DNA of 64,000 bases from assembly GCA_964488555.1 (NCBI GenBank), contig CAZAUF010000005.1, positions 1 through 64,000 on the forward strand, in the 5' to 3' direction. Origin of the DNA: UBA2112 sp964488555. GTDB lineage: Bacteria > Patescibacteriota > Saccharimonadia > Saccharimonadales > Saccharimonadaceae. Below are positions 23,238 to 31,096 of this stretch, one piece after another. Made by a program: the position numbers and the translations under genes. How positions within the stretch are numbered: the first letter of the stretch is position 1; every line of letters begins with the position of its first letter. The notes under the pieces are model-generated. The model saw only the letters and a list, made by a program, of their open reading frames with translations, did not search any database and was not told where the DNA came from.

Positions 23238-23708
23238 ATGAACATTGTTTACGCAGTTCTACTTGTTATTATCGCGCTGTTCGTACTGGCGTACTGGACG
23301 CGTCGCCGGTTCGGTGTGCTCGGACTGGCACTTTGTGCAGGAGCACTTCTGGCAAGTATGTGGACAGAGAAGGTCACGCCATATGTCGAAGAGGCAGGGC
23401 TTCAACTTGTTTCGCCGCCACTTGTTAGCGTGGTCGGTGCCGCGTTGATACTTTTACCAGCAGTTTTGCTGCTGTTTAGCGGACCGACATACAAAAAGCG
23501 ACTGCTCCGTATTGTCGGTGCTGCTGCGTTTGCACTGCTTGCGACTGCCTTTTTGCTCCAGCCGCTTGGCGGAAGTATGGTGCTCGATGAAATGGGTCAG
23601 TTCTACTATGATTTGCTGGTTGACAACAGAGCGATTATCATCACTGCCGCTATCGCGTACGCATTGTTTGATATCCTGACACTCAAGACACCAAAAGAAC
23701 GAAGATAG
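23238..23708 (+). CDS. four-span membrane protein, unknown
   Basis: 156 residues. Hydrophobic helices at about 3-22, 26-45, 57-77 and 85-110 (LLRIVGAAAFALLATAFLLQPLG), and possibly a fifth near 132-148. The N-terminus is at the start of the first helix and no signal or catalytic motif is visible. A short acidic loop (WTEKVTPYVEEAG) lies between helices two and three. The family is not recognised. It has its own promoter, and the downstream gene is on the other strand. Confidence 0.6.
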   Translation: MNIVYAVLLVIIALFVLAYWTRRRFGVLGLALCAGALLASMWTEKVTPYVEEAGLQLVSPPLVSVVGAALILLPAVLLLFSGPTYKKRLLRIVGAAAFALLATAFLLQPLGGSMVLDEMGQFYYDLLVDNRAIIITAAIAYALFDILTLKTPKERR

Positions 23709-23726
23709 ACCCCACCTCCGTCATCG

Positions 23727-24269
23727 TCAAGCTGTTTGCAATTCGACGAAATTGGTCGATACGGTTTTCAGGATTTCATCGACTACTTCATCTACGGGAT
23801 GTTGACTGTCTATCATGATCGCGCCGCGTTGACGGTGCGATTCCTGGAGTGACATATGCCAATCGACCACCACACCAAGTTCAATAGGCGACTTACCAAA
23901 GTCGCTGTTTTTTCGCTCTAGCAGCCGCTCTACCAAAACCTGCCTGTCGACAGTGAGGCATATTACCCTATCGGCCATCTTGATGAGCTTTTGCTCGTTG
24001 CTGCTGGTACCGCACAGAAATACATCGCCCATATCTGCGTGCTCTGCGAGCATCTGTCAAATCCTGGCGTATCGGAGTTTCCATTGGTTTTGATCATGCC
24101 ATTCGGGATCGTCTACAACTGCGGGACGGGTAATGCGTTTGCCGGTTTCTTTGTTTTTCCAGCGTCCGAAATCATCGGTATCAAACGCCGTGAAGCCGCG
24201 ATTTTTTAGCTCATTGCAAACGGTCGTCTTGCCGGATCCGGCAATTCCCGTGACATAATACACTCCCAT
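23727..24269 (-). pseudogene. P-loop kinase-like gene interrupted by an in-frame TGA
   Basis: The minus-strand reading frame begins 'MGVYYVTGIAGSGKTTVCNE', with a Walker A (GIAGSGKT), and 'FDTDDFGRWKNK', as in adenylate-kinase-like or shikimate-kinase-like AAA18 proteins. After residue 70 (WKLRYARI) a TGA at 24057-24059 stops it. The same frame then continues without any shift for 109 residues, with 'DVFLCGTSSNEQ' and 'ADRVICLTVDRQVLVERLLERK', the usual second half of the fold. A single CGA-to-TGA change would restore 180 residues. It is either a decayed gene or an assembly error; a selenocysteine or recoded UGA is unlikely. Two separate small proteins are also possible. Confidence 0.6.
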
Positions 24270-24303
24270 ATTGGAAAGATTTTATCATATCTGTAAAGGG
24301 TGT

Positions 24304-25233
24304 CTACTGGTTTTGTGCGGACATGATGTCCCAAGTGATGCGCGATAGGTTTTCTATGCGGTCGATGCCGTTTTGTTCGGCGCGGTTGCTGCCGACCGGG
24401 TTGCCCGCGGAAAGCACAGCCAGCAGGTAGCGGTTGCCGACGTTGCCGATGCTGTTGACTGTCCAGCTGCTCGTGTGTGAGTACTTGTTGTTTGTCGCGC
24501 TGTCGTACAGCCAGCCGTTTTTGAGCCACACCGACACGTCATCGGGCACGCCGCCGCTGATACCCCAGCGTTGGTAGGGTACGACGTCTGCGAGCATATC
24601 AGTCATGATAGCTTTGGATTCCAGGGTCAGCGGACCGCCAGGCATCGTGGCCAGTTTGAGTACCTGGAGCTGATCCAGGGCGGTGGTTTGCGTCACGCCC
24701 CAGCTACCGCTGGCGGTCGTGGATGTGGTACCGGCGACAGTATCGAAGAAGTGTTGCATGGCCGATTTGCCGCCTAGCTTATTCCATAGGTATGTCGTGG
24801 CGGCATTGTCGCTGCTGCCGATCATCGCTGCTGCCTGCGAGTAGTCATAGCTGCTCAATTGTCGTCCGTCGGCTTGGTGTTGCCGCAGAGTTTCTGCAAG
24901 GACCGCGTATTTCACTATGCTGGCCGTGCTAAATGTCGTCGCGCCCGGCGTGTTCCACTGGGCTGTTTGACCGGTTTCTAGGTCATACACGGCTATGTCG
25001 ACTTCACCCGGCTGGTTGATCATTTCCATCTCCCACGCGTTTCGCAGCTGGTCCATCTTGTCGGGTCGTACGATTTCCGGCGTAGGAAGAGGCTGCTCCA
25101 CTTCAACCGTTTGTAGGGTAGGCTGACCCTTCGCTTCTACCACCTGACCACAGCCAGTCAGTGCCACGCTGCCAAGCAGAACAGCCGCAGCCATGCGTTT
25201 TAGTTTGTCTGGTTTGGTTTTTAGAATTTCCAC
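24304..25233 (-). CDS. lipoprotein serine hydrolase, class A beta-lactamase fold, lacks the deacylation Glu
   Basis: 309 residues from GTG at 25233, chosen because TTGGAG lies 6 bases upstream; a longer TTG start at 25254 is possible. The N-terminal lipobox is 'VALTGCG' (Cys about 23). The catalytic fold shows S-x-x-K in 'STASIVKYAV', S-D-N in 'MIGSSDNAATT' and K-N-G in 'WLKNGWLYD' (KTG-like). The omega-loop ExxLN of true class A beta-lactamases is not visible, so a penicillin-binding or carboxypeptidase-like role in the wall is more likely than resistance. Exported and membrane-anchored. A TATACT box is about 20 bases upstream of the start. Confidence 0.75.
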   Translation of the reverse strand: MEILKTKPDKLKRMAAAVLLGSVALTGCGQVVEAKGQPTLQTVEVEQPLPTPEIVRPDKMDQLRNAWEMEMINQPGEVDIAVYDLETGQTAQWNTPGATTFSTASIVKYAVLAETLRQHQADGRQLSSYDYSQAAAMIGSSDNAATTYLWNKLGGKSAMQHFFDTVAGTTSTTASGSWGVTQTTALDQLQVLKLATMPGGPLTLESKAIMTDMLADVVPYQRWGISGGVPDDVSVWLKNGWLYDSATNNKYSHTSSWTVNSIGNVGNRYLLAVLSAGNPVGSNRAEQNGIDRIENLSRITWDIMSAQNQ

Positions 25234-25307
25234 ATAAAACTCCAAGTTATGCAACTAGTATAGTACACACATGTTGTCTTACCAATCAGTAGCAGGATGG
25301 TGTCGTC

Positions 25308-25757
25308 CTAAAGATGGGTGTTGTCGTTTTGCTGTGCGATAGCAAAAATCCTATCGCAGCTACCAGGGATAGTTACCGGATGAAAGTCTGGGTTGATTAA
25401 AAGCTCGCGCTCAAACCGCGCCGCATCAGCGATTATCCAATAATCCTCGCCATCTTCACCCAGGTCTCGCGCTGCGCGGTACTGCTCTATGGCAATTTCT
25501 CGACCAATCTCCAGTGCGGCAGCTATGGATTGCTTGCGGGCAGTTTGGTCATAACCAGACTTTCTGAGTAGATACTGCATCTCGTGGTTTAACATACCGT
25601 TGCTTGCGCGAATGAAGTCGACCATAGCAGCTGCTAACTCGCTGGGCGACATGACTTCGAAAGTTTGTTTGAGCTCCTGGAGTTGTTCTTTCGTTTTGGC
25701 TTGCGTGCCGTGAGTAAACTCGGCGGCATAGTTACGTGAGGGTAGTTTTTCGGACAT
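25308..25757 (-). CDS. conserved-looking helical protein, unknown
   Basis: 149 residues with an AGGAGA site 6 bases before the start. It is soluble, with no signal or membrane helix, and is rich in helix-forming residues (KEQLQELKQTFEVM, ARKQSIAAALEIGREIAIEQYRAARD). The C-terminal part is shorter and mixed (ERELLINPDFHPVTIPG). A pattern of hydrophobic positions every three or four residues suggests a helical bundle. Not recognised. The next gene on the same strand is about 80 bases upstream, so it may not share its promoter. Confidence 0.55.
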   Translation of the reverse strand: MSEKLPSRNYAAEFTHGTQAKTKEQLQELKQTFEVMSPSELAAAMVDFIRASNGMLNHEMQYLLRKSGYDQTARKQSIAAALEIGREIAIEQYRAARDLGEDGEDYWIIADAARFERELLINPDFHPVTIPGSCDRIFAIAQQNDNTHL

Positions 25758-25834
25758 GGTTTTCTCCTGTTGCTACTCAGTATATGCAAAGGCACATACA
25801 GAAGCAACAAGCATGCATCGGGCGGTATGGGTAT

Positions 25835-26728
25835 TTACAGTAGAGATTTTTGAGAGGTATTGGCATCATTGTATCGGGTGATACCGTCGTTGATCATCGA
25901 TGTGAAGTTGGTTGTCGCGAGTATGTGTTTGACCTTTTCGTACGGCACGACTAAACGACCGTCGAAATCTTCTGCTGTGATGGGCGGGACAAATTTGACG
26001 GCATGAGAACGATTAGTATCATTTTTGTGCTTGGCAGTGTGATATTTGGCGATTCGCTCCGATGATTTCAAGTCGAACGGTACATCGTTGACCCAGACAT
26101 CGATGCCGCGATGGTCTTCGTAGCGGGTGGCTGGTTGCAGTTTGAATCCGGCTTCGTGGGCCAGGCGCATGAACGATGCCTCCACGCGAAAACCGGACAA
26201 CTCATTCATATGAGCGTCGACATATTCTTCCGTATCCGTAGCGTCTTCATGCGACCATTCATGGATGTACGTGATGAAGTCACGCAGGTCGTCGGCACTT
26301 AACGTCGCATCAAGCGTAGTGATGATTTGTTGATAATCGACGTTGTTTTTGACGATGCCACAAATTTTGGCTCCGAGCTGCTTCAGGGCTATTATTGTTT
26401 CTGAATCGTTTTCCTCGTCGATTGACTCCAGGAAAAGTTTTCCCAGTTGACGTCCTGTCAGTGCGGGTGAATGAACGGAGTCGGGCACATCAAGCAAGCC
26501 GAGCACCTGCGCGGCAAGCTGTTCGGGCTGCAGGCTTGAAAGATCATCAGGATGATCGTAAGAAGAAGTGCCATCGTATCGCTGCAGACCGACAGTATGA
26601 CCCGACTCGCTGACAACGATGCTTTTCCGGACAGCAGCGGTGCCGACTTTCCGTGGAGAGCGTTTATAGGAGTAACGCTCACCTGGTGAGATGTTGCGTT
26701 TACGGCGAGTGGCGTGAGGATGGCGCAT
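25835..26728 (-). CDS. PD-(D/E)xK nuclease-fold-like protein, unknown
   Basis: 297 residues. A basic N-terminus (MRHPHATRRKRN) and a helical middle (about 60-180) precede a C-terminal domain where 'VEASFMRLAHEAGFKL', 'HRGIDVWV' and 'VPFDLKSSE' provide the E, then D, then D-x-K pattern of PD-(D/E)xK nucleases (E about 187, D about 214, DLK about 223-225). This arrangement is also found in restriction enzymes and Holliday-junction resolvases. DNA or RNA cleavage is therefore an inference. No methylase partner is intact nearby (26823 carries only a broken methyltransferase). Confidence 0.5.
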   Translation of the reverse strand: MRHPHATRRKRNISPGERYSYKRSPRKVGTAAVRKSIVVSESGHTVGLQRYDGTSSYDHPDDLSSLQPEQLAAQVLGLLDVPDSVHSPALTGRQLGKLFLESIDEENDSETIIALKQLGAKICGIVKNNVDYQQIITTLDATLSADDLRDFITYIHEWSHEDATDTEEYVDAHMNELSGFRVEASFMRLAHEAGFKLQPATRYEDHRGIDVWVNDVPFDLKSSERIAKYHTAKHKNDTNRSHAVKFVPPITAEDFDGRLVVPYEKVKHILATTNFTSMINDGITRYNDANTSQKSLL

Positions 26729-26822
26729 ATTTGTTTTTTAAGTTTACTCTTTCATAGTAGCATATTTCTTATGTTTAGTCAATGGCAGATGCCTGAATGT
26801 CTGGGTAAGTTACAATAGGAGG

Positions 26823-27403
26823 ATGAAAATGACTAGCTCCGGCTTTATCGAATCAAACGGTTTTTTCTATCCTAATCATCCGCGCCAGCAGGTGCTCGAA
26901 ATGCTGCAATACAAACAGCACGGTACGGCGCTTGATGTTGGTGCGGGGTTTGGCAACAATACCGTTCCGCTCATCGAAAGCGGGTTTGAAGTGACAGTGA
27001 CAGAAACGAATGACGAATGTATCGGTGTGCTTCATGAGCTTGCGAGCAAGCATCCCGGTAAGGTGCAGGTGATTGATGAGCCATTGGAGAAGCTCCATTT
27101 TGACACGCAATTTGACGCGGTTGTTTGTACTATGGTGCTACATTTTTGAGTCGGTCGCACGCACTGCAAGCTGTCAAAAACATGCAGGCATGGACAAAAA
27201 GTGACGGCGTGAATGTGATTACTGGCTACACTGACTATAATTCTGATATGGGCGAAGGCATTGATTTCTTACTTCACACGAATGAATTAAAGGAGTTGTA
27301 CTCTGGATGGAAAATCATTCTTTATGATGAAGTGATGAGTGGGACGCAAAATCCAGCAGGTAAGGCATTTCAGAGTGCAAAGTTGATTGCGCAGAAACTA
27401 TAA
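26823..27403 (+). pseudogene. frameshifted SAM-dependent methyltransferase
   Basis: The first frame (26823-27149) begins 'MKMTSSGFIESNGFFYPNHPR' and holds the SAM-binding motif 'ALDVGAGFGNNT' (about 38-49) and 'FDAVVCTMVLHF', after which it stops. The next frame continues from the same spot as 'FLSRSHALQAVKNMQAW' and ends 'FQSAKLIAQKL', a normal second half of a class I methyltransferase of the TehB/UbiE kind. One T missing from the TTTTT run at about 27146-27150 would explain it. TACAAT (26811-26816) is 6 bases before the first ATG. It is either a recent pseudogene or an assembly error. Confidence 0.7.
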
Positions 27404-27444
27404 ATCACTGGATGCTATCGGCTAAAGCCTCCTCCGTTTGCTTA

Positions 27445-27471
27445 TTCTGGCAAAAGTGAACTTTTCCAGAA
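27445..27471. repeat. 12-bp hairpin
   Basis: TTCTGG-c-AAAAGT (27445-27457) pairs with ACTTTTCCAGAA (27460-27471), with one bulged C. Found just after the broken methyltransferase; no T-run of its own. Confidence 0.6.
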
Positions 27472-27490
27472 TTTCACTGCACTGCGCGAC

Positions 27491-27527
27491 CCCAGGACTA
27501 TTTTTGCTACGCAAAAATAGTCCTGGG
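27491..27527. repeat. perfect 17-bp inverted repeat
   Basis: The arms are at 27491-27507 and 27511-27527, beginning CCCAGGACTATTTTT, with a 3-base loop TAC. The right arm also belongs to a T-arm-like stem (27522-27539), so two pairings compete. Confidence 0.75.
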
Positions 27528-27536
27528 TTTAAGCCC
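27520..27536 (+). other. inverted, degenerate copy of the tRNA-Lys T-arm
   Basis: GTCCTGGGTTTAAGCCC on the plus strand matches the tRNA-Lys T-arm (GTCCTGGGTTCAAGCCC, minus strand at 27801-27877) at 16 of 17 positions. A CCA lies at 27550-27552, two bases further out than in the true tRNA. Confidence 0.6.
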
Positions 27537-27549
27537 AGGGAATCTCATA

Positions 27550-27590
27550 CCATAGAAAAAGACCCACGCAGGGTGAGTCTTTTTCTATGG
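27550..27590. terminator. palindromic terminator next to a tRNA-Lys 3' fragment
   Basis: CCATAGAAAAAGAC (27550-27563) pairs with GTCTTTTTCTATGG (27577-27590), continued inward by CAC/GTG. It ends in T5 on both strands and can act bidirectionally. The right arm ends with the TGG of a tRNA-Lys fragment (27588-27608, minus strand). Confidence 0.75.
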
Positions 27591-27608
27591 AGGGACCACT
27601 GGGGCTTG
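27580..27608 (-). repeat. 29-base direct repeat, first copy (tRNA-Lys 3' end)
   Basis: Identical over 29 bases to 27793-27821. It comprises the terminator arm TTTTTCTA and the last 21 bases of tRNA-Lys including CCA. The copies are 213 bases apart. The first lacks the rest of the tRNA. Confidence 0.9.
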
Positions 27609-27760
27609 GTCACAAGTATTTTCCTTTGGAAAATCTCGCGACCCCGTCTCAGCTCGGGCGTCGTAAGACGCTCCGGGCTTCCGACTCTCAAACTGCCACT
27701 GGCAGTTTTCGCCCAGAGACACCCTGGCGTGTCCTAGTTTCAAACCCCAACAATAGCGTT

Positions 27761-27803
27761 CCATAGAAAAATCACCTACACGGGGCAGGTGATTTTTCTA
27801 TGG
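27761..27803 (-). terminator. terminator of tRNA-Lys
   Basis: CCATAGAAAAATCACCT (27761-27777) pairs perfectly with AGGTGATTTTTCTATGG (27787-27803), 17 bp with a 9-base loop. The right arm begins at the CCA of the tRNA. T5 lies in the descending arm on the minus strand. Confidence 0.88.
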
Positions 27804-27821
27804 AGGGACCACTGGGGCTTG
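27793..27821 (-). repeat. 29-base direct repeat, second copy (within tRNA-Lys)
   Basis: Second copy of the 27580-27608 repeat. It covers the terminator arm and the tRNA-Lys 3' end. Confidence 0.9.
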
Positions 27822-27877
27822 AACCCAGGACACCCTGCTTAAAAGGCAGGTGCTCTAACCAGCTGAGCTATGGTCCC
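27801..27877 (-). tRNA. tRNA-Lys (anticodon TTT)
   Basis: The complete cloverleaf reads on the minus strand: acceptor GGGACCA with TGGTCCC, D-arm GCTC/GAGC, anticodon stem CCTGC/GCAGG around the loop CTTTTAA (anticodon TTT), T-arm CTGGG-TTCAAGC-CCCAG, discriminator T and encoded CCA. The discriminator T is unusual for lysine tRNAs. The CCA forms part of the palindromic terminator that follows. Confidence 0.97.
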
Positions 27878-28158
27878 GTATACTGTATGGTTTAAATTGA
27901 AAAGTGCTTTTACCGTAGACCAAATCTCATTCCGGCTGGTTAGAGCACGGTGCTCGACTATTTGCGTTTCACGCAGAGCTGAGCTATGGTCTCGCGTCGG
28001 AACTCACTTTCGAGACCTCGTTTCGCCGCAAGCGGCAAAAGCTTCGTTTCTTCGTTGTTCCTCCTTTCAAAAAACGAAATAGCCTTGAGGCTTGGTTTCA
28101 TTTTTTGGTAAGGTCACTAAACGACCTTGGATATGTTAGCACTTTATAGGGGTGTTTG
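27878..28158. other. non-coding stretch with scrambled tRNA-Lys fragments
   Basis: No coding frame. On the plus strand 27935-27948 (GCTGGTTAGAGCAC) is an inverted copy of the tRNA-Lys D-arm. On the minus strand 27977-27991 repeats the tRNA 5' end (15 bases identical to 27861-27875). Small hairpins GAGCAC/GTGCTC (27943-27955), GCCGC/GCGGC (28025-28036) and AAGGTC/GACCTT (around 28110-28128) occur. The tRNA promoter probably lies here: TACAGT is a few bases before the tRNA 5' end. Confidence 0.55.
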
Positions 28159-30527
28159 TCAATTAGAACGAGCACGATGACGCATGCGCCATGCGAATAT
28201 GCTACCTACTATTACTAGTATTAATAGCCAATATAGGTGCAAGTTAGAAGACGTAGCATTTTCGCTATCACTGGATTTTGCCGTATTGGCAAAAGTCTTG
28301 ATTGGGGCATGGGTACCTACGCGATTTGTACGTAAGCCGAGAACATTTGCATTATTTGAGGTGACAGGCACTGAGGGAGTTACTTGAGGGGCGGACCGAT
28401 AGGGGTCAACAATCTGGCTATTGAGAGTGACAGAAGATGGAGTAAATGGTTGTAAACGAGCCAGCGTGGTGATCGCCGGGTTGCCAAGCGTACCTGTCTG
28501 GTCCATGGCACTTATACCGAAATCGACATCTATTGTGCGGTCGATGTCGGTCACATCGACTGTGGTACGATCGGATTGCATCATACCAAGTATGATGCCG
28601 TTTACACTGAGAGATAAAGCGAATGTTCGACTGTCGTCAATCTTGTCCCACGTAAGACGGACGGTACTGGTGTTGTCTTTGGTTTCTATGACGGTTGTTT
28701 GAAGATTTTGCGGCGTTTTTGGAAGCATCGGCGGTACGTAAGTGCCGATTTTGAGTGTTGCCGATGCATTGGCGACGCTCCCATCGGATGTTGTGATGCG
28801 CACCTGCATGACGCCATCGCCCTTTTCGATGTAAGCGTAAGTTGTAATTGGTGCTGTGGTTGTCCTGTCGAAGACGTTATCTCCATCGAAGTCCCAGTCG
28901 TATTTGACGATTGTACCCTCAACTGTGTATGAGTCGGATGCGTCGAAGGTGATTGTTTGTCCAGGATTGGCGATATATTCAAGAAACTTTAGGAAGGCGG
29001 CAGGACGATGATGGATTTTGTGGTACGCCGCATCAGCCGCCTCTTCCAAGTTGTCTGTGTAAGGAATGACTGCACCGGATGTCAGGCTGGCAAGTGGTTC
29101 ATAGACCGATGCATACTCCTGCGGTACAATCGGATATATATTGACCGGGTCGATAAGCAATGCCTGTCGTGCTATTTTCGCTAATGTGCTTTTCGTTTCG
29201 GTGATGTCACCGGTGAGGGATGGGCTATTGCTGAGCACAATGATGGATTTGTTGGCACCATTGTGCCAGTTGTGTATGGCATCCATGGTATCAGAGAGCG
29301 CATCTATGACAGATCCTCTGTGGAATATAGAGAGAGTGGAGTTGTCTGTGTGGAGGAGCTGGTTATATATTTGCATAGTCGTGTCGACGTTCATATAGCC
29401 GAATGGTTGACCGTAGAGGACGGGCTGCATGCCGCTGGTGTAACCAAATGGAGAGCTTGCATAGTAAAACACCGTGAAGTGATTGCCTGCTGCTTCGATT
29501 TTGGCTAATGTCCGTTCGAGATATTGTTGTATCTGCGGAAAGTTCAGTTTCATGTCATATGATCGATCCACCAAAAAGACTACGTCTTGACCGTTGATTC
29601 CCATGCCATATCGATGAGTGATGTCGATGAGTTGGTCTGGCTGGGGTGCCGGTTCCGGATCTGGCGTTTCGGGAGAAGGTGTAGGTTGCGGCCTGGGCTC
29701 GCGTTCGAGGACATGCTGTAGCCTGGCGGCGGCTTCTTCGGCGGCAGAGTCGATGGAACTACCGGCTGCCTTATACCTTTCATGACCGCCATTGTTGAAG
29801 ATATTGCGCGAGGATCGACAAATAAAATCATCGGCGATACACCACACCCCTGTTTTTGTATGCATATCGTGGGGTAAATAGTTGGGCATACGCGCACCAA
29901 GACTACCACCCTCCAGGTCACACCTCGCTACCTTTCTTCTGTATAGTGATAAGCTTTCGCCATTACAAGCAGGGGTATGGTGGGTGAACGGCCATGTTCC
30001 AGTGGTTTTTCCTTCTGGAAAGTAGTTTGTTGGGTCTCCGAATAGACCAACGAAGACAATTCTATCGCGTATGTATGAGGGGGTTTGCCAAAGTGCCTCG
30101 CCTACTACCTGTGCTCCTTGGGAGTAACCACCTAAAATATAGTATGTACCGACAGACTGGCATTTGACGTAGTGCTGACTAAGGTAGGCTACGAGCTCCT
30201 TTGCCCCTTAATTGCACCCGCCGCTACCAATAAATTTGTAACGTCGACATGCGGGTATTGATGGTTTCCGTATGATTCGGTTCCAAGGATATATTGCTGA
30301 ATGCCAATATTGCTGCTTGGCAGACTGTTGACTATGTTTTTATAATATCGATCCGTTTCATCATCATTGGCCTTCCCGCCCTCGTCGCCCGATCCACGCG
30401 CAGTTATTACCTCCACTTTCTTACATTCCATACTGGCTCGAGATGCCGATGACTGATCTGAAAGTAAGATGATGCAAAGCGTCAGAATCGCTGATGCAAA
30501 GACTGTAAGTGCGGACACATTCTTCAT
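28159..30527 (-). pseudogene. secreted cutinase-like esterase fused to vWFA and PKD domains, frameshifted
   Basis: The first 112 codons (from 30527) give a signal peptide and 'VEVITARGSGDEGG', a cutinase start, then stop at 30189. A frame one base away continues as 'KELVAYLSQHYVKCQS', has the nucleophile elbow 'GGYSQGAQ', and 'WCIADDFICRSS...GGHERY' (Asp and His). One G missing from the GGGG run near 30210 would join them. The protein then has a Pro-rich linker, a von Willebrand A domain ('VVFLVDRSYDM': the MIDAS reads D-x-S-x-D instead of D-x-S-x-S), a PKD domain (ITFDASDSYTVEGTIVKYDWDFDG), and a C-terminal membrane helix ending RHRARSN. It is probably a surface esterase with adhesive domains, degraded or misassembled here. 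Confidence 0.7.
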
Positions 30528-30539
30528 GGACTTTACGTT

Positions 30540-31004
30540 TTAACGAGTACTGTTACTTAAATATAGACTAACTCTGGACACCCCGTCTGTCGTGTCGGTA
30601 AAGTAACCCTTCACAATATAGATACTTACGTCATATCCTTCAACTTCACCATTCGCACCACACGAAGCCTTTGGCGAATCTTCTATGTTTTCAGGAAGAC
30701 ATCTTTGGTCAAGTGTGACAGCACTCCATCCAGATTGCTCCAAGATTGTATCGAATTGGTCGTGGGTAATAGCCTCTGTAACCTTCCATGTTCGTGACAA
30801 TCGTGGACACGATGTCAGACATATAGTTTGTGGTGGTTCGGCACTGCTGTCGACAAGCGTCCATGTGCTCGGTACCTTAAACTGATCTGCGACTCGCTCG
30901 ATATCATCGGTGCTGCCAGACCACGTGGCCCAGTAGAGGAAGCTGCCAATGACCATAATTGGTAAAATCACGAACAACATTATTTTGCGCCACCTCTTAC
31001 TCAT
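30540..31004 (-). CDS. single-span membrane protein with extracellular domain, unknown
   Basis: 154 residues from ATG at 31004, preceded by GAGAGG at good spacing; a longer frame from 31064 adds 20 residues without a ribosome site. A basic N-terminus (MSKRWRK) and membrane helix (about 7-27) anchor a soluble domain with four cysteines (two in 'ICLTSCPRL', one each in 'RCLPEN' and 'ASCGANG') that could form disulfides outside the cell. It lies 12 bases upstream of the cutinase gene on the same strand, so it may be in its operon. Not recognised. Confidence 0.55.
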   Translation of the reverse strand: MSKRWRKIMLFVILPIMVIGSFLYWATWSGSTDDIERVADQFKVPSTWTLVDSSAEPPQTICLTSCPRLSRTWKVTEAITHDQFDTILEQSGWSAVTLDQRCLPENIEDSPKASCGANGEVEGYDVSIYIVKGYFTDTTDGVSRVSLYLSNSTR

Positions 31005-31096
31005 CCACACCTCTCGCATTAATGATTTACTCAGAATTCTACGATATATGTTGTTTTTCGTCAATGTTTTTCATGATGGTAAGAAACAAATTTAGA

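Larger units (their letters stand above)
27404..27800. other. non-coding, hairpin-rich stretch left of tRNA-Lys
   Basis: No coding frame. Perfect or near-perfect stems follow one another: 27445-27471, 27491-27527, CCTGGG/CCCAGG (27522-27539, overlapping the second), 27550-27590, ATTTTCC/GGAAAAT around 27618-27634, AACTGCC/GGCAGTT around 27690-27707, and 27761-27803. Pieces of tRNA-Lys occur at 27520-27536 (inverted T-arm) and 27588-27608 (3' end). Confidence 0.6.

Noticed and set aside
24057..24059. TGA recoded as Gly or Trp
   Set aside because: Other genes end properly in TGA (for example at 18580-18582 and 5511-5513, followed by unrelated sequence), so the code is standard.
24304..25233. 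Beta-lactamase resistance gene
   Set aside because: SxxK, SDN and KNG are present, but the deacylation Glu motif ExxLN was not found.
27580..27821. Intact integrative element flanked by att sites
   Set aside because: The repeats are only 213 bases apart and enclose no gene; no integrase is in the window.
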